A stretch of DNA of 64,000 nucleotides from Acridotheres tristis (taxonomy: Eukaryota; Chordata; Aves; Passeriformes; Sturnidae): the NCBI GenBank assembly GCA_037013685.1, contig CM072885.1, positions 67,435,785-67,499,784 on the forward strand, given 5' to 3'. Both the position numbers and the translations under genes were made by a program. Numbering within the stretch: the stretch's first letter is position 1; every line of letters begins with the position of its first letter. The notes below the pieces were generated by a model. The model did not search any database. It was not told where the DNA came from and saw only the letters and a program-made list of their open reading frames with translations. This document shows, in pieces, positions 26,495-38,257 of this stretch.

Positions 26495-27442
26495 GAGTTT
26501 ATTTTTTATTAAAAACTTTCTTGATGAGGTTTTTTTCATGTGAGAAGTCTCACTGTCTCTTCACCACACCTTTTGTACAGCTCTGGGATCTCTTCCTGCA
26601 CTGCACACTTTTTATACCACACAGCTGCTGCCAAAACTGGAATTTCCCCTACCACACAGCTTCCAAGGCTAAACTAGAGTCTAGGCAGAATTTGTTCACC
26701 ACAAGAATCAAGAGTTCAACAGCTCCAGGTGCTAAAACAACCACAGATGCAGATACAGCCACTGCTGTTGTCTTTTCCCAAGATGGGAGGTATTGTCACA
26801 TCCCAGCATGCAGGATCTGGGACCATCACTGATGTGGCTTCACAGCTGAAGTGTGAAAGCACAAATAGCACTGCCAGCTTCTGCTGAGCCACATGGTGTC
26901 AGCTTATGCTACAGCCCTGCTGGCACCAGGGTACTGAAGCAAACTTGTTAAATCTCAGTTGTTAGAGGAGATTGCCCAGCTGCAAGTACGACGAAGTTCA
27001 AAAAGTCTGCATCAGCCATCTTGTTTCAGGAGCAGAAGCATAATCAATCTCACAGCTCCTCACTCTGAATTCTAGTATTTGTTTATGAGACTTTCCTAAA
27101 ATATCTCTGCAGAAATCAGGCTCTTGCAATAGAGGAAAATCTCTTATGTTTCCAGAACCACACCTTATAGGTATTTTTTTTCCTTAAAATACAAAGGGCT
27201 CCAGCTCATGGTAGGAAGTTCCAAGCTTCATTAAGCACAGAACAGTTGTGGTTTTGTAAGTGAAATGCTTAGCAAGTTAAGAGTCCCCACAAGGCACAAG
27301 TTAGCTGGAATAAGGCATTACAGAGATATCCAGTAGTACAGACAGACATGAGTAGCTCATTTAATTCCAGGGGAACTGTACATATGGTTGCAGATGCAGG
27401 CTGTATAGATTCCCATAGTCATCACTGACTGAAGACTGCTCC

Positions 27443-27490
27443 TTTGGCCAGGTATATGTATATATCTTTGGCCAGATATATATCTATATC
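27443..27490. repeat. 24-bp tandem duplication, TA-rich
   Basis: The two copies are 27443-27466 and 27467-27490. Both start TTTGGCCAG and end TATATC, and they match at 21 of 24 positions. The repeat is followed by more TA-rich sequence to about 27507. Confidence 0.85.
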
Positions 27491-29928
27491 TACCTGTCTA
27501 TATATGAGTGTTAGCTGACATTGATATCTTGTTCTGAGATAGGGCATGGATGAACAATTACTGTATGCAAGGCTGAGAAGAGATGCCTTCTCCATTTTTG
27601 TGGTAATTTTTTTCCCAGTTTTGCTGCACCAGAAAGAGTATAAAATAATCCAGCTCCTGGGACTAGGACTAAACTAAATTGTCATTGTCTTGATAAATTG
27701 ACCTGACAGAACACTGTATGTCCTACTAGTTATAAATCTCAGGAATTATTGAACAGTTAAGATGGGCAAAGGGAACAACTTTCATACATTTTCCAAATCT
27801 TAGAACACCTCATTAATTCCATCTGTTCTTCTGCAACTTTAGCAAGGTCAGGATTTTATGAAGCTGTGAAATCTCCTCTTAGCTCAAACTCAAGTGTCTG
27901 TGATGGTCATGTGCTGAGCATTCAAGTTGCATCCTCTCCCCATTTGCATTGGTGCCAAATGGTACTTTCTTTCCAGGGCAATTACTTATGCAAATACAGC
28001 TGGTCTTGGTGTCAGCCAGCTGCTGTGTCCACAACCAGCCTCAAACACTGCCTGTTTTCCATATGTCAAGCCCCTGGTGGAAGCATGTGAGTGTGTGTGG
28101 AAGGGAAATGGGAAAATTAAATTTCCTCTGAAGGACTGGTGACTATTGCTATCTGTCCCTTGAGGCATTAGAGTCAGCTCTGCAACTGGGCCTGCACTTT
28201 TCCTCTGCTCTTCTCTTTGCCACAGCAGAAGCAGTTCAGCTTTCTATCATCAGGGAACAGCACCATTTAGCCTCGGGTCTGCCCCAAGCAAGCAACCTCT
28301 GTCCAGTTCTGCATTCCTAATTCTCCTTGTGGTCCTCCCCTGTTAGGAAATCGCTCCACTTTTAGTTATGGGGTCACTGATGCAGCAGCCCCAGATACCT
28401 GTAGGTGTGGTAGTAACTGGGTTTCCAGAGCCAAAGCCCCAAACCAGAGCTCTAAAGCCTTCTGCAAGCCAAGCTCTGATCTTCCTCACTGCATTCAGTT
28501 GCACTCCTTGTGTTAGAGTTTTGTGTCAAGCTTCAACAGCAGAGCTGGGGCAGCTCAGCCCCTGGCAGCAGGATTTACTGCACAGAACAATGCTGAAAAT
28601 CCTTGTTGAGTGTGCAGTAGAACATCACCACTGACATTTAGTACATCAGCCCAGCGTGGTAGGATTGAGCTTTCAGCTTGTCTTTAGTTGCTGGTGCAAT
28701 TCACTGTCATGCTGTGCTGGTTTCCAGCGTGGAGCACAGAGCTGCCTGTGGGGGCACAGAGCTGCAGGGGCACCAGCAGCACATCTGCAGCACATCTGGC
28801 CATGCAGTGCCAGCCAGGGACAGGTCTGCAGCATCAGTGCTGCCAAGGGGCACAGAGAGCTCAGAGGTGAGCTACGGATGGAGCTAATTTGCATGTTTAT
28901 GAGATTCTGCATTACTGAACAGCACTCTTTAATTTACTTTTGTGTCATTCTCCTGTGCTAAGCACACTTTGATTTTAGCCTCTGGAAAATTCCAGGGCTT
29001 TCTTCCTATACTAAGGGGTTAAGCATGAGTGAGAAGCCAGTAAAAAGCATAATCTTGATTTAAAACAGATCAAATACTCAGTCATAATAAAAATCCTTTT
29101 ACTGAGTCCAATTCTGACACATTCAAAAAATAAAAATAATTTATTCTTACGGAGGAAGAGACCTAAATTCCGTTTATATCTCACAGTCCCAGTAATTATG
29201 AATGGAGTTGCCAATTCCACAAACACAAGACTTTCACTTTTTTTTAGTGTTCATACATATTGGCCCAAAATAGGAGAGAAGAAGAAAGGTGTTTGCTCTG
29301 CTAGCAGAGCATTCAGGCAGAGTGCTGGTTCTGGATCTCTTCAGAAGGACCATATACTCATTGGTATGAGGCTGGCAAACTAATAATTATTATATGAAGT
29401 CCTGGAGGGGATTTAGAGAATGCTTATCAGTGTGTTTAAAAGTGAACTTTTGCCAGTTATTTTCGTTTTATGTAGTTATAAATATATTATTTGAACAAAG
29501 AAGAAAGGGTCTTTGCATAGTACAAAATAGAAGAGGTATGAAAAAATGTTTAGAACTGTGGAAGATGTCTATCAGCAGGCATTTGCTGACATGTAATTAT
29601 TCCATTACATACATAATCTTTAAAAAAACGATGATATTGATGATACTTGGAAGTGAGGAATGTTGTCTTGGAAAAGGTCACATGTTACCTTGGAAAAATA
29701 GCTTTCTATTAAGAAATTATTTGACACAGTTTCTGTTTATGGTAATTATTTAACTGAAATTATTTCAGGAACTTACACAAACTCCCCCTCACACATGCTT
29801 TGGATTCTTAGCAGCTTCCTAGTTGTGATATCTGAAGTTTAGTTTTGGCTACAACTTATGAAACCTCTGCTCACTGTAGTGAGTGCTGCGTGTGTCACCA
29901 GAGGATCCCCTCCAAATTCTCACATGTG

Positions 29929-29948
29929 CACACACACACACACACACA
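29929..29948. repeat. CA microsatellite
   Basis: Ten CA units follow cacatgtg. Confidence 0.95.
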
Positions 29949-32900
29949 GTATCAGACTGCTCTTTTGTACACTCGCTTCTTTTCCTGAGTGTCACGACTC
30001 AGCCTGCTAGCAAGCCAAAGAAAATGACATTGTGGCTTGTCTAGCACAAAAAGCCATCAACTGTTTCCACCACTGACAGAGGGTCTGAAGAGGCTCAAGG
30101 TGCACATTGCACTGCACAGTCCAACACTCAGTGTTTCCTCCTCCCATGGCCACTTTGCCCTTTTCTTTTTTGTGCCTACAGGCACCAATCCAATTAGCAG
30201 ACAGCCATGCCAATATAAATGGAGTGAATGGACTCCTGATTAACATGTGATTCAACAATATTTCAGGAAACACAGGCCCCCAGTCCCTCTAGCAGCTAAT
30301 GACAAACTCTCTTCTCCCCAGGAAGTTTTTTCCTGAAAATTGATTGTGAAGTACTATCATCTCCCTCATCCCTGTTCCTACTGTCCCTTAGGAAAGATTA
30401 GCAAGAAATGAAATTGCTGAGTGAATCACTTCTGCTGGACACATAGGGGAGCATGAGAATCATCCTCCATAAACACAAAGAGTATTTTAATCAACAAGTA
30501 ATTCTGTAAGAGACACCAACACAGCAACATCAGAGATACAAGTACCCCTCTACAGAAAGCTAGCTGGTTTTTCCCAGGCCATCCAAATGTCCCAAATTGG
30601 AATGTTTCATTCCATCCAATTTAAGTACTTCCAGAGTATTTAAGTATTTCCAAATCCCTTCAGGCTGCTATCTCTTATGAAGGCGCTGCATGTGCAATAC
30701 ATTGCATTTAACTACTTTAAGAATCCAATTTTATACAGTAGATATTTGCTCTTAAGTTTCCTCCTATGGACAATTTCTCTCATCTAGACTGTCTCTGATT
30801 ATAACAGAATTAGTCCACAGATAAACTGAGAGTGAGTTTATCCTTCTTAGTTCACCTTGAGTAAGTTGTTTCATCCCATCGTAGCTGAAACATCAAAAGC
30901 CACAAAACTGCACAAAGTAATGCCCTAGCTAGCATGAGAAATGCTGAAAGTGGGTCCAAAACCTGGCCCCAGACTTTGCTTCTGGCTGTCACAAGGAGAC
31001 ATCAGTCAGACTGGACCCAATGGACTCACCCCCTGCAGTTGATTCCTGAGCACATCCCATTCCTTTTCCCACTCTTGCCCATTTCCAGCATGAAGGAAAA
31101 CCTGGTAGTTAGCCCAGCCACACCTGATAGACTTAACAAAGGGATGAGATTTCCTTCAAGTGGTTCTGGGTAACAAAATGGACTTGCCAGCAGCAATTTT
31201 CATTGAATACAGTGAATTCACAGGAGACATCTTTATGTCAAGTAGCCTGTCACCCAAGAGAAAACTGAGTGTTTAGGTCCATGGCAGAGGAACAGATCCT
31301 GCTGAGCCAGAACATGAGGCCACAGTTCATTTTCACCATTTACCAGACACACTGCTGACTCTGATCCCACGTCTAAAAATGCCACCTTACATTAAAGAGG
31401 GTCCATGACTACTCAAACCCTCAATGCTCAAACCCTCTTTGTACACATCCACATGGATGTGTCTGCTGGTCATGTTCTTTGTACTGAAATTGGTGCAAAG
31501 CACCACAATTTCTTTCTGAAATCCATGCACCCATCTGCCAGTCATGCCGCATTTGCCCCCAAGAATTTCTTCAAGGTACAAGTGAAGATGAACAGGAGAA
31601 ATCCCTGCCACTTATATGAACTAAAGTAAGCTGAGAAACCAACTGTTCAGGAAGATATGGCATTAATCTCCCCATCCCTAGAAGCAGATGGTGATAAATG
31701 AATGGCACATTTGACATATCTGTTGTAGTCACCCAATGAGTTACCCTAAAAAAGCTCAGATCACAGCAGCATTGGCTCAGACCCTCTTCCTCCAACACAG
31801 GAAATTCCATTTCCCCAGCACGGTGCTTTATGCTTATCCTTCCAAGCTGTGCTGTTCTGAAACCCCCACAATAGCTCCCAGACACACATTTGCGTCAGTG
31901 TCACATTGGATTGTCACTTTCCAAACACTAGTGCCTGCATATGGTATTTTAGACTAGCAAGGGCAACTTGTTTTAAGATATTTTATAGGGTCTCTAAAAT
32001 CGACATATTCTAGTGAGAAACTGTAAATACTCTGGAGATGGGAATGCTATCTTCATCCCCTTCCCAAGCACTAAAAAAAGAAATTTATAGTAATGCTATG
32101 CAAAGGCTGTATAACTTAAAATGAATTTTTGTACCAAAAAAGAATATGATGATTAAGCAGGGACTAGGTAAGTTTTAAAGGATGAGCACTGATCTTTTGA
32201 TAATCAGATTTATAGAGATGGAAGAAGACATTTTCTCCAGCACTCATTAGATGATCAAGGCAAGCCAAGTTCCAGACTACAAAACATATTTGATTTTTCA
32301 TTTTTGGCAGGCAAGCAGAGAGAATAGATGCTCCTGGCAAGTTCCTCTCTCTTCTTCCCTCCTAGCATGACTTTGAGTGGTGGAGAGAAGAAGGAAGAAC
32401 AGCTCTGAGGATTCTGAAGAGCTGTAGAACGACTCAGGTGGACTGAAAGAGGGGCTGCAGTGCATCCTGGCAAGGCTGAACATGTCTGTGTATGTTGTAC
32501 ACTCATCATCGTGCTCCCACTGCATGGTGGGGTTCCTTCAGCAGTCAGCTTTAGTTAGGCAGGACTGCGTGCTGCAATTCAGACATCATCAAGACACAGC
32601 TTCATTTTTGTCATGCAATTAACTAGATATGGAAATCTGTTATAGGTTTTAGGCAGAGCTAGACAGGCACTGGTCTGAAATAAGTCAAGAAAATTCTTGA
32701 TCCCTGAATCCCAGTGACACTAAGGTTGGGATTGTAATAGTTGCTGGGAATGTAAAATAAAATTAACTTGATGCCAAAGGATTTTTAGCTGTTTATATTT
32801 TTCATATATTTGTAGCTTTGTAGATTTCTAATGCATGGCTGTAGCTCCTATTACTTTTACTATCCTTTTCCCCTACACTTTGGAACAATAAGCTAACCTT

Positions 32901-32949
32901 CTAACTACATGCCTGAAATACTGTTTAATCTTATTCCAGGAAAAGAACT

Positions 32950-33225
32950 AACTACAAGGATGTTCTGTTTTCCAACCAGAATCTGGAAAGAAAAAAACAA
33001 AGTGGGGCAAAGAAGCCCCTGGACAAATTCCAAAGGGACAGTACCCAGGGAAATGTTACCTAACTAACTACTCTCCTAATTGGACAATATAAGATAGGTC
33101 AACTAACCTTATAAAAATTGCAGAATTACTGTACCACGTGCAGCTTTTGCCATATTGTGTACCTGAAGGCTTTTAAGTAAAGGTTTTCTTTTATATTATC
33201 ATTCTAACATTGTTTGGGAAGGTTT
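32950..33225 (+). mobile_element. Possible ERV LTR remnant
   Basis: CTTATAAAAATTGCAG (about 33108) resembles a TATA box with the start of an R region. It is followed by gccatattgtgtacctgaag and AGTAAAGGTTTTCTTTTATA (about 33176), a weak polyadenylation context. The wording resembles songbird ERVL LTRs as I recall them, but no flanking duplication or clean ends were seen. Confidence 0.33.
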
Positions 33226-36200
33226 GTTCTATTTCCAGGCAACAAAATAGTTTCAGGCTTGTTGCACTCCCACACTTCATTATCTTGGTTAATAAGGCCC
33301 ATGCCCCTTAACACACAATTTTCTCAGTCAGTCACTTTCGTGATTCTGGTTTTTATAACTGTTTTTCTGAGATAGCCAACATCAAATGTTCAATAGGAAA
33401 GAGTAAAGAAGAGCTATGGGCTTTTTAATGCTGGTCAATTTGAGTCCTACACATTTGCTTTGGGAAGGATCTGCATTCAGTATTCTAATATGATAATCTT
33501 TAAAATGCCTGGTTCCTCTCTGAATCTTATCAAATTCTTGCTGTCAACAGTATCCCATAACAGTGAGGAGGCCATCAGATTTACAGGAATTTAATGAACC
33601 TAAATTCCAGGAATTGCTCTGAATTTCTTTTAAATCACATATGTTTTCTTACAATATGAGCCCTGCCCATACTCAGCTGCCTCCAAAACACCAGTCTAAT
33701 GCCCTACAGTTGAGATGAGCCATTAAGACAGCTAGAAAATTTTGTGGTATTCTGCAGTGAAAAGTGAAGAAGTGGGGAGAAGCAGCTAGTTGTTAGACAG
33801 TACTCTTGGAAACAGTGCCTTTTTGAGATCTCCAACTCTCAGTTCCAGGTTGACTGGAGTCAAAAATAGATCTATCACAGGAGGGAGGTGATAGAAGGAG
33901 TAAGGTCTGCAGCTAACCTTAGCTGTGTTGTGTCACAGCTCCATAGGTAGGTAGATGTAGCACTGAGCTTCATTTTGGGGAGTCAGAGGGACTGCAAATG
34001 GCCTTTCATTAACTTAGCATTGTTAAATAGCTCCTGTTTGTGGTTCTCCAGTGCTTATCTTATTAAAGATAACAGCCAGTAAAACTTCTGAGATGACTTC
34101 AGTTCTTCTTTGACTCTTTCTGCCTTTAATCTTCCCTCCTAGGCCATGATTTTGTGCAACTCCATCTGTTCTTTTGGCAGCTACCTGAAAAAAGGCAAGA
34201 TAGAAACAAGTGAAAAAGACTCCAGGAAAGCTGAGATATCCAGCATTAAAAACAATGACTTTTGGTCAAAGCCTCTGGCTTTTCATCAAAAGGTGGAGTT
34301 TTAAAGAGAAACCAGAAAGGCTGCATGAGTTGGACTAGTTATTTACTGATAGAACATTGCTTGATTCAGCACTGTCAGATTTCTAAGAACTGCTGTGTGC
34401 TTGGGCCAAGGGCAAGGCTACTGGAAATGCAAGCCAGTAGGGCTCAAGGATCAGAATCCAGAGGTTAGTAAGTACTGGCAGCTGGGGAACCCAGTGATCT
34501 TCATTTATGGAGTGTGCCAGCAGTCCTACAGCAGTGACCAGAGCAGTGGGATGGATGTAGGGATGTTGCACCATGGTAGAGAGAAGTACAAGTACACAGT
34601 ACACTCTGTGTACTCGTAGCGAGAACAATTTTCATTCTGTCTTGTTTTGGCATGTCTTGTAGTCTAAAATCATTCATGCAGAAAAACACAGAGCTGCTCT
34701 TTATCTTTGGGAACAGGCCACACAGGATATATGTTTAATTAGAGCTGACTGCTGGAGAGGAGGGAGCACCACTGTTTTCCATATGCTGTCTGGGCTGGGG
34801 GTTTGCTTTTGTGGGGGTGCAGGGGAACAAAAAGGGGTTAGGTTTGTTTACCATAACACAGCTCTCAGCAGAGGAGCATCTCTGTTTGAAGACAGCCCTC
34901 ATCAGTGCTAAACTAGTGGGCACTGATGCTTTGGGGGCAACACTTACTTAGCAGAAAGCCCCAGGCACTTGTCCAAAGAGAAAATAAAGCATTAAGGGAC
35001 TTTTAGGAAAGTTTGCTCCATTTGGCCTTGTGTTGTGCAAGCTACAGAGACTTTCAGTTTTTAGACCTTAGTTGTTCCCTCTACAACACTAGTTTTTAAG
35101 AAGGAAAAAAGCTTATCTCCTTGGGATCAATCAATGAAAGACCAAGGCAGCATGAATCATGGAGCCCCTTTGCTGCACAGTCCAACTTTCTGAGAGGCCA
35201 GAAAGGTAGAGCTAGCTCCTGAGCTGACTAGACAGCTTGTGCTAGCCAGGAGGTTTGGCACAAACCTCTTTGAAGTTCATCACAGAGCAGGAATTGCTGT
35301 GGCTGGACAGTTCATTCACAGATACCCCTATCGAGGCTGCAGGACATCTCTTGTCAGGAGCAATGTTAAAATCAGCTGAATAAAATTCAGTCAGCTGTTT
35401 TCTCTCAGAGGAGAGAGGCCTAATGTTTCAATTGACAGCACGGGTAACTTCTGGGCCAAGCTATCTCTGCATTTATGATAGGTCTGGACTGTCAAATCCT
35501 TGCCTCCGGAGCGTGCATCCCAGCTAGATGGAGCAAGGCACTGACAGGCTCAGGCTGCTCTCAGTCCTCCCTTTGCATCTGTGCTTGTCCTTGTCCTCTG
35601 CTGCTCCTCCACACACTGGTACCATAGTGCTGGCAGCAATTACCCCAGCATGCCTCCTCCTCCTCCTTCCTGAGTCTGAGTCCTCCTCCTTCTCCTCCTC
35701 CTCCTTCTCCTCCTCCTCCTTCTCCTCCTCCTCCTTGAGTCCTTTCCTCTTTTGCACCACCCAACTCACCCAGAACACCTTTGCTTCTCACTGTTTGTCC
35801 CTTCGAAGGTTTCATCCATGTACGCCCCAAGAGACAATAATTTGTTTCTTTTTAAAGCAATAAATTAGAAACAGAATAGTTCAGCAGTATCCTGGCAGAT
35901 GGGGAGAAATTCTCTCCACAATCACCTGCCTGATCTGCCTACAATAGTGTGTGCTTAATTTCAGTCTCTGCAATGGTTTGAGGAAGGCAAAGCAGAGGAT
36001 GTACAGAAAAACGCAGGCAAAAAAGCAAGCCCTGAACCCACCCTTTTAATTGGTTGACTATTGTCACCTACCAGAAGAATTTAAAAAGAAACAAAATTGC
36101 AGATCCACACTCCAAAGCAGTGAATGAAGTCACATTGCCTCCCTACCTGTTTTTCAAAGGCTAAAACAAGACTCGTGCTTTCTGGAGTTTAACTTCTCAG

Positions 36201-36439
36201 AGAACACATACTCAAGTTATGTAGCCTTTCTGGTTCTGCAGCCAAGGGGGAAGTGCTTGGAGAGTGGGAAGGGGCTCTCTGGGCTTTGTGTGCTTGGGGG
36301 TGTTTGTCTGCCTTGTTGTACTTACACGAGTGAAAAACTGCTCTTAGTCCTTCTGATACCTTAAGGTTTAAGTTTTTCTGTCCTGCTTGAGTGTGCAGCT
36401 TTTAGTTTTATATTAAGGGTTATAGGATCGTTTCACAGG
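33226..36439. other. Intronic sequence without genes
   Basis: Only the pyrimidine minisatellite at 35.7 kb stands out. No exon or repeat family was recognised. Confidence 0.7.
35653..35736. repeat. Polypyrimidine/polypurine minisatellite
   Basis: Three perfect tandem copies of the 15-mer TTCTCCTCCTCCTCC occupy 35690-35734, inside a pure pyrimidine run that begins at 35681. A second CCT tract lies at 35653-35670, separated by tgagtctgag. The tract is open in several frames on both strands, which produces artificial Ser/Leu-rich or Glu/Gly-rich open frames. Mirror-symmetric tracts of this type can form triplex DNA. Confidence 0.9.
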
Positions 36440-36800
36440 GTGGTGAAGACAAAACAGCTATTCCAGCTGGGGACTCGAGGACAAGCTCTTCAAACTTCAG
36501 GCCTTAAGCATAAACAACGTGAAAAGAGGAGGGTGGGCAGGCAAGCAAGCAAGGAGGATGAAACTTCATTATTTGAGGCTATTAATTGGGCATTAATTGC
36601 ATGCAAATGGACTAAAACATATAAAGATGTGAGATCTCGGGACCAAGCTCTCTTTTGCTTCCATCTTGGAGCCATCTGGGCAGGGCCATGACTGTGGCAC
36701 TGGTACTGCCAGGGTGTGGCCTTTGAAGGCCCCTCAATAAATATCCATTTTATTCCTCTTAACTCTGTCTAGCTTCTGCTCCAGCTCCTCTAGGCATCAC
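36440..36800 (+). mobile_element. Probable ERV LTR (boundaries uncertain)
   Basis: The stretch has LTR architecture. An octamer-like ATGCAAAT is near 36600, a TATA-like CATATAAAGATG near 36618, then about 115 bases to AATAAA (36736) followed by a pyrimidine-rich ttttattcctcttaactctg. It ends close to TAGGCATCA at 36799. From memory the closing phrase resembles songbird LTRs. I could not find matching flanking duplications or a clear 5' TG, so the limits are guesses. Confidence 0.45.
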
Positions 36801-37937
36801 TTCCCCCATGCCTTTGGCTGAAAGCCCCTCAAGTTCAAAGTTAGAATAATTCAGAGGGAAGGGGGGTTATATTCTCCATTCCCACCTTCCTTGGCAGACA
36901 CCTGTCTTTCAAATAAGACACATTGACTACAGAACTGACCAAAACTTCCACTGAAACTGATTTAGGGAGGATATGAAGAAGAACAAGTGGTGACCATTTG
37001 GTAACAAAACACCAAACCATGAACAGCAAAGAGACCCCAGACCTCATTAATGCTGTTGATCTGGACTGTCACATGAGGTATGGGGAATGTAAATCATGAG
37101 GGTATAATTATCCAGGGGTTTCTTTGTTTGGGGTCCCTCTTTTGAGGCATCAAGCTGAAGATACCAAATAACCATAACTGATTTCTTGCTATAATCCTAT
37201 CTAATGGAAATGAGAGCCCAGTGTCTAAAATTTCTACAACATAAAGATTTCTTACTTTGGATGAAATATTTTGACTTTCTTATCTAATAAACACGTTTTT
37301 AGTGTTTTGTTTTCCTGTTTTGCTCAAGTTGGTTACTTCTTAGGGTTTTGCTTTTCTCTACTATGGTCTCTTGTCATGGTCTCAGTCCCCCTACTTGTGC
37401 TTGTCCCATCAGTATTCCACTACTATTCCTGGTAATGCCCAGTAGTGATGTGCTAAGGCCATTTCTGTGCTCTAGGGAGGTGTCACAGCAAATGTCTGCA
37501 GAACTAATTTAGCCACTGGTAAGAAAACTTCAACTACTTTGCAATGCATAGGAAATACATACAAGAAAACACATTTAAGGACATGTTTCTGTCCCAAAAG
37601 AAATAGAATTAAAGACAGACAAGACTGTTTTTCATTAGATGTATGGGATTGTGGAATAAATGCTGCTAGAAGGAAAACTTTCAGTTTGTGCACTTTTGCC
37701 CCATTCTCCACAGGCTGACATTAGCAGCAGAACAGGTAAAGTAAGGGAATAGAACTGTCAGCCCCCTTCTCTCTGCTTCCCTCCACCGTGGAGTAAAACA
37801 TGTTCATGTAATAATTAGACTACTCTTTCAGCATCACTGGGAGTCACTGTCCCCTTGGAACAGCTCTAAAAATGGCATTCTCCCTTGAGCTTCTGCTGAG
37901 TGAACACTGACCCACTGTGGTTTGTTTTCTCTTACAG

Positions 37938-38018
37938 GAATGAAACTGTTTTACACCAGTTCTGTTGCCCAGCAGCTGATGCAGAGCAGAAACCTTCATC
38001 TCCAGACTCCTCACCAAG
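37938..38018 (+). CDS. IQSEC3: IQSEC3 internal coding exon (81 nt), first of three in the window
   Basis: This exon encodes part of the poorly structured linker between the N-terminal coiled coil and the IQ motif of IQSEC3, an ARF-GEF of inhibitory synapses. A pyrimidine-rich acceptor (ttgttttctcttacag) ends at 37937 and a donor AAG|GTGGGA starts at 38019. The first G completes a codon begun in the upstream exon. The frame then reads [19 protein letters not shown], which matches the human IQSEC3 sequence as I recall it nearly residue for residue, followed by a more divergent SSPDSSP. The last two bases (AG) complete a serine codon with the T opening the next exon at 56158. The exon is a multiple of three and has phase-2 introns on both sides. 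No start codon belongs here; the protein begins upstream of the window. The identification is firm for the first 19 residues, and the boundaries are supported by frame continuity with the next exon. Confidence 0.93.
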
Positions 38019-38240
38019 GTGGGAAATTATTGATGTCAAGACCTTTGTTTTTTTCTACTTCTTTAACATCCATCACTGATCTTCCTGCCCTGGACAAAAC
38101 TCACATATTCCACATGCCAATCCTCCTCCATCCTCCCCTACATCCCATGTTCCCAGCATTGCTGCCCCTCTGTTTTCCCTCCCAGAAATTACTGTTTGTA
38201 CTGTTGTGTAATTGCCTGGAACTCCCTCTGATCTCCAATC

Positions 38241-38257
38241 ACACACACACACACACA
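38241..38257. repeat. AC microsatellite
   Basis: About eight AC units lie 220 bases after the 81-nt exon. Confidence 0.95.

Larger units (their letters stand above)
26495..32949. other. Intronic sequence without genes
   Basis: It begins with an AT-rich junction after the CR1 fragment (tttattttttattaaaa). At 28725-28880 a GC-richer patch has short internal duplications (repeated cacagagctgc and agcacatctg) and is open in all three + frames, with no family match. The remainder is unremarkable. Confidence 0.68.
1..37937 (+). other. IQSEC3: IQSEC3 upstream intron, 3' part (phase 2)
   Basis: All of this stretch lies upstream of the first recognised exon. The N-terminal coiled-coil exon of IQSEC3 was not found in any frame, so I infer that this is the 3' part of one very long intron. 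It could instead contain an unrecognised non-coding or alternative first exon. The sequence is AT-leaning and CpG-poor, and its open frames are short with no protein family that I recognise. Embedded repeats and candidate regulatory sites are listed separately. The ending ttgttttctcttacag is a strong acceptor. Confidence 0.8.

Noticed and set aside
28656..28961. Frames open in all + phases near 28.7-28.9 kb
   Set aside because: Short internal duplications and GC-rich composition explain the openness. No protein family was recognised.
29921..29948. CRISPR-like or other spaced repeat array
   Set aside because: It is only a CA microsatellite. No spaced repeats of CRISPR type were seen in the window.
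35524..35863. Glu/Gly- or Ser/Leu-rich open frames over the pyrimidine minisatellite
   Set aside because: They are translations of the 15-mer repeat, not genes.
1..37937. N-terminal coiled-coil exon of IQSEC3 inside the window
   Set aside because: No frame resembles the expected start of the protein, so the exon is inferred to lie upstream of base 1.
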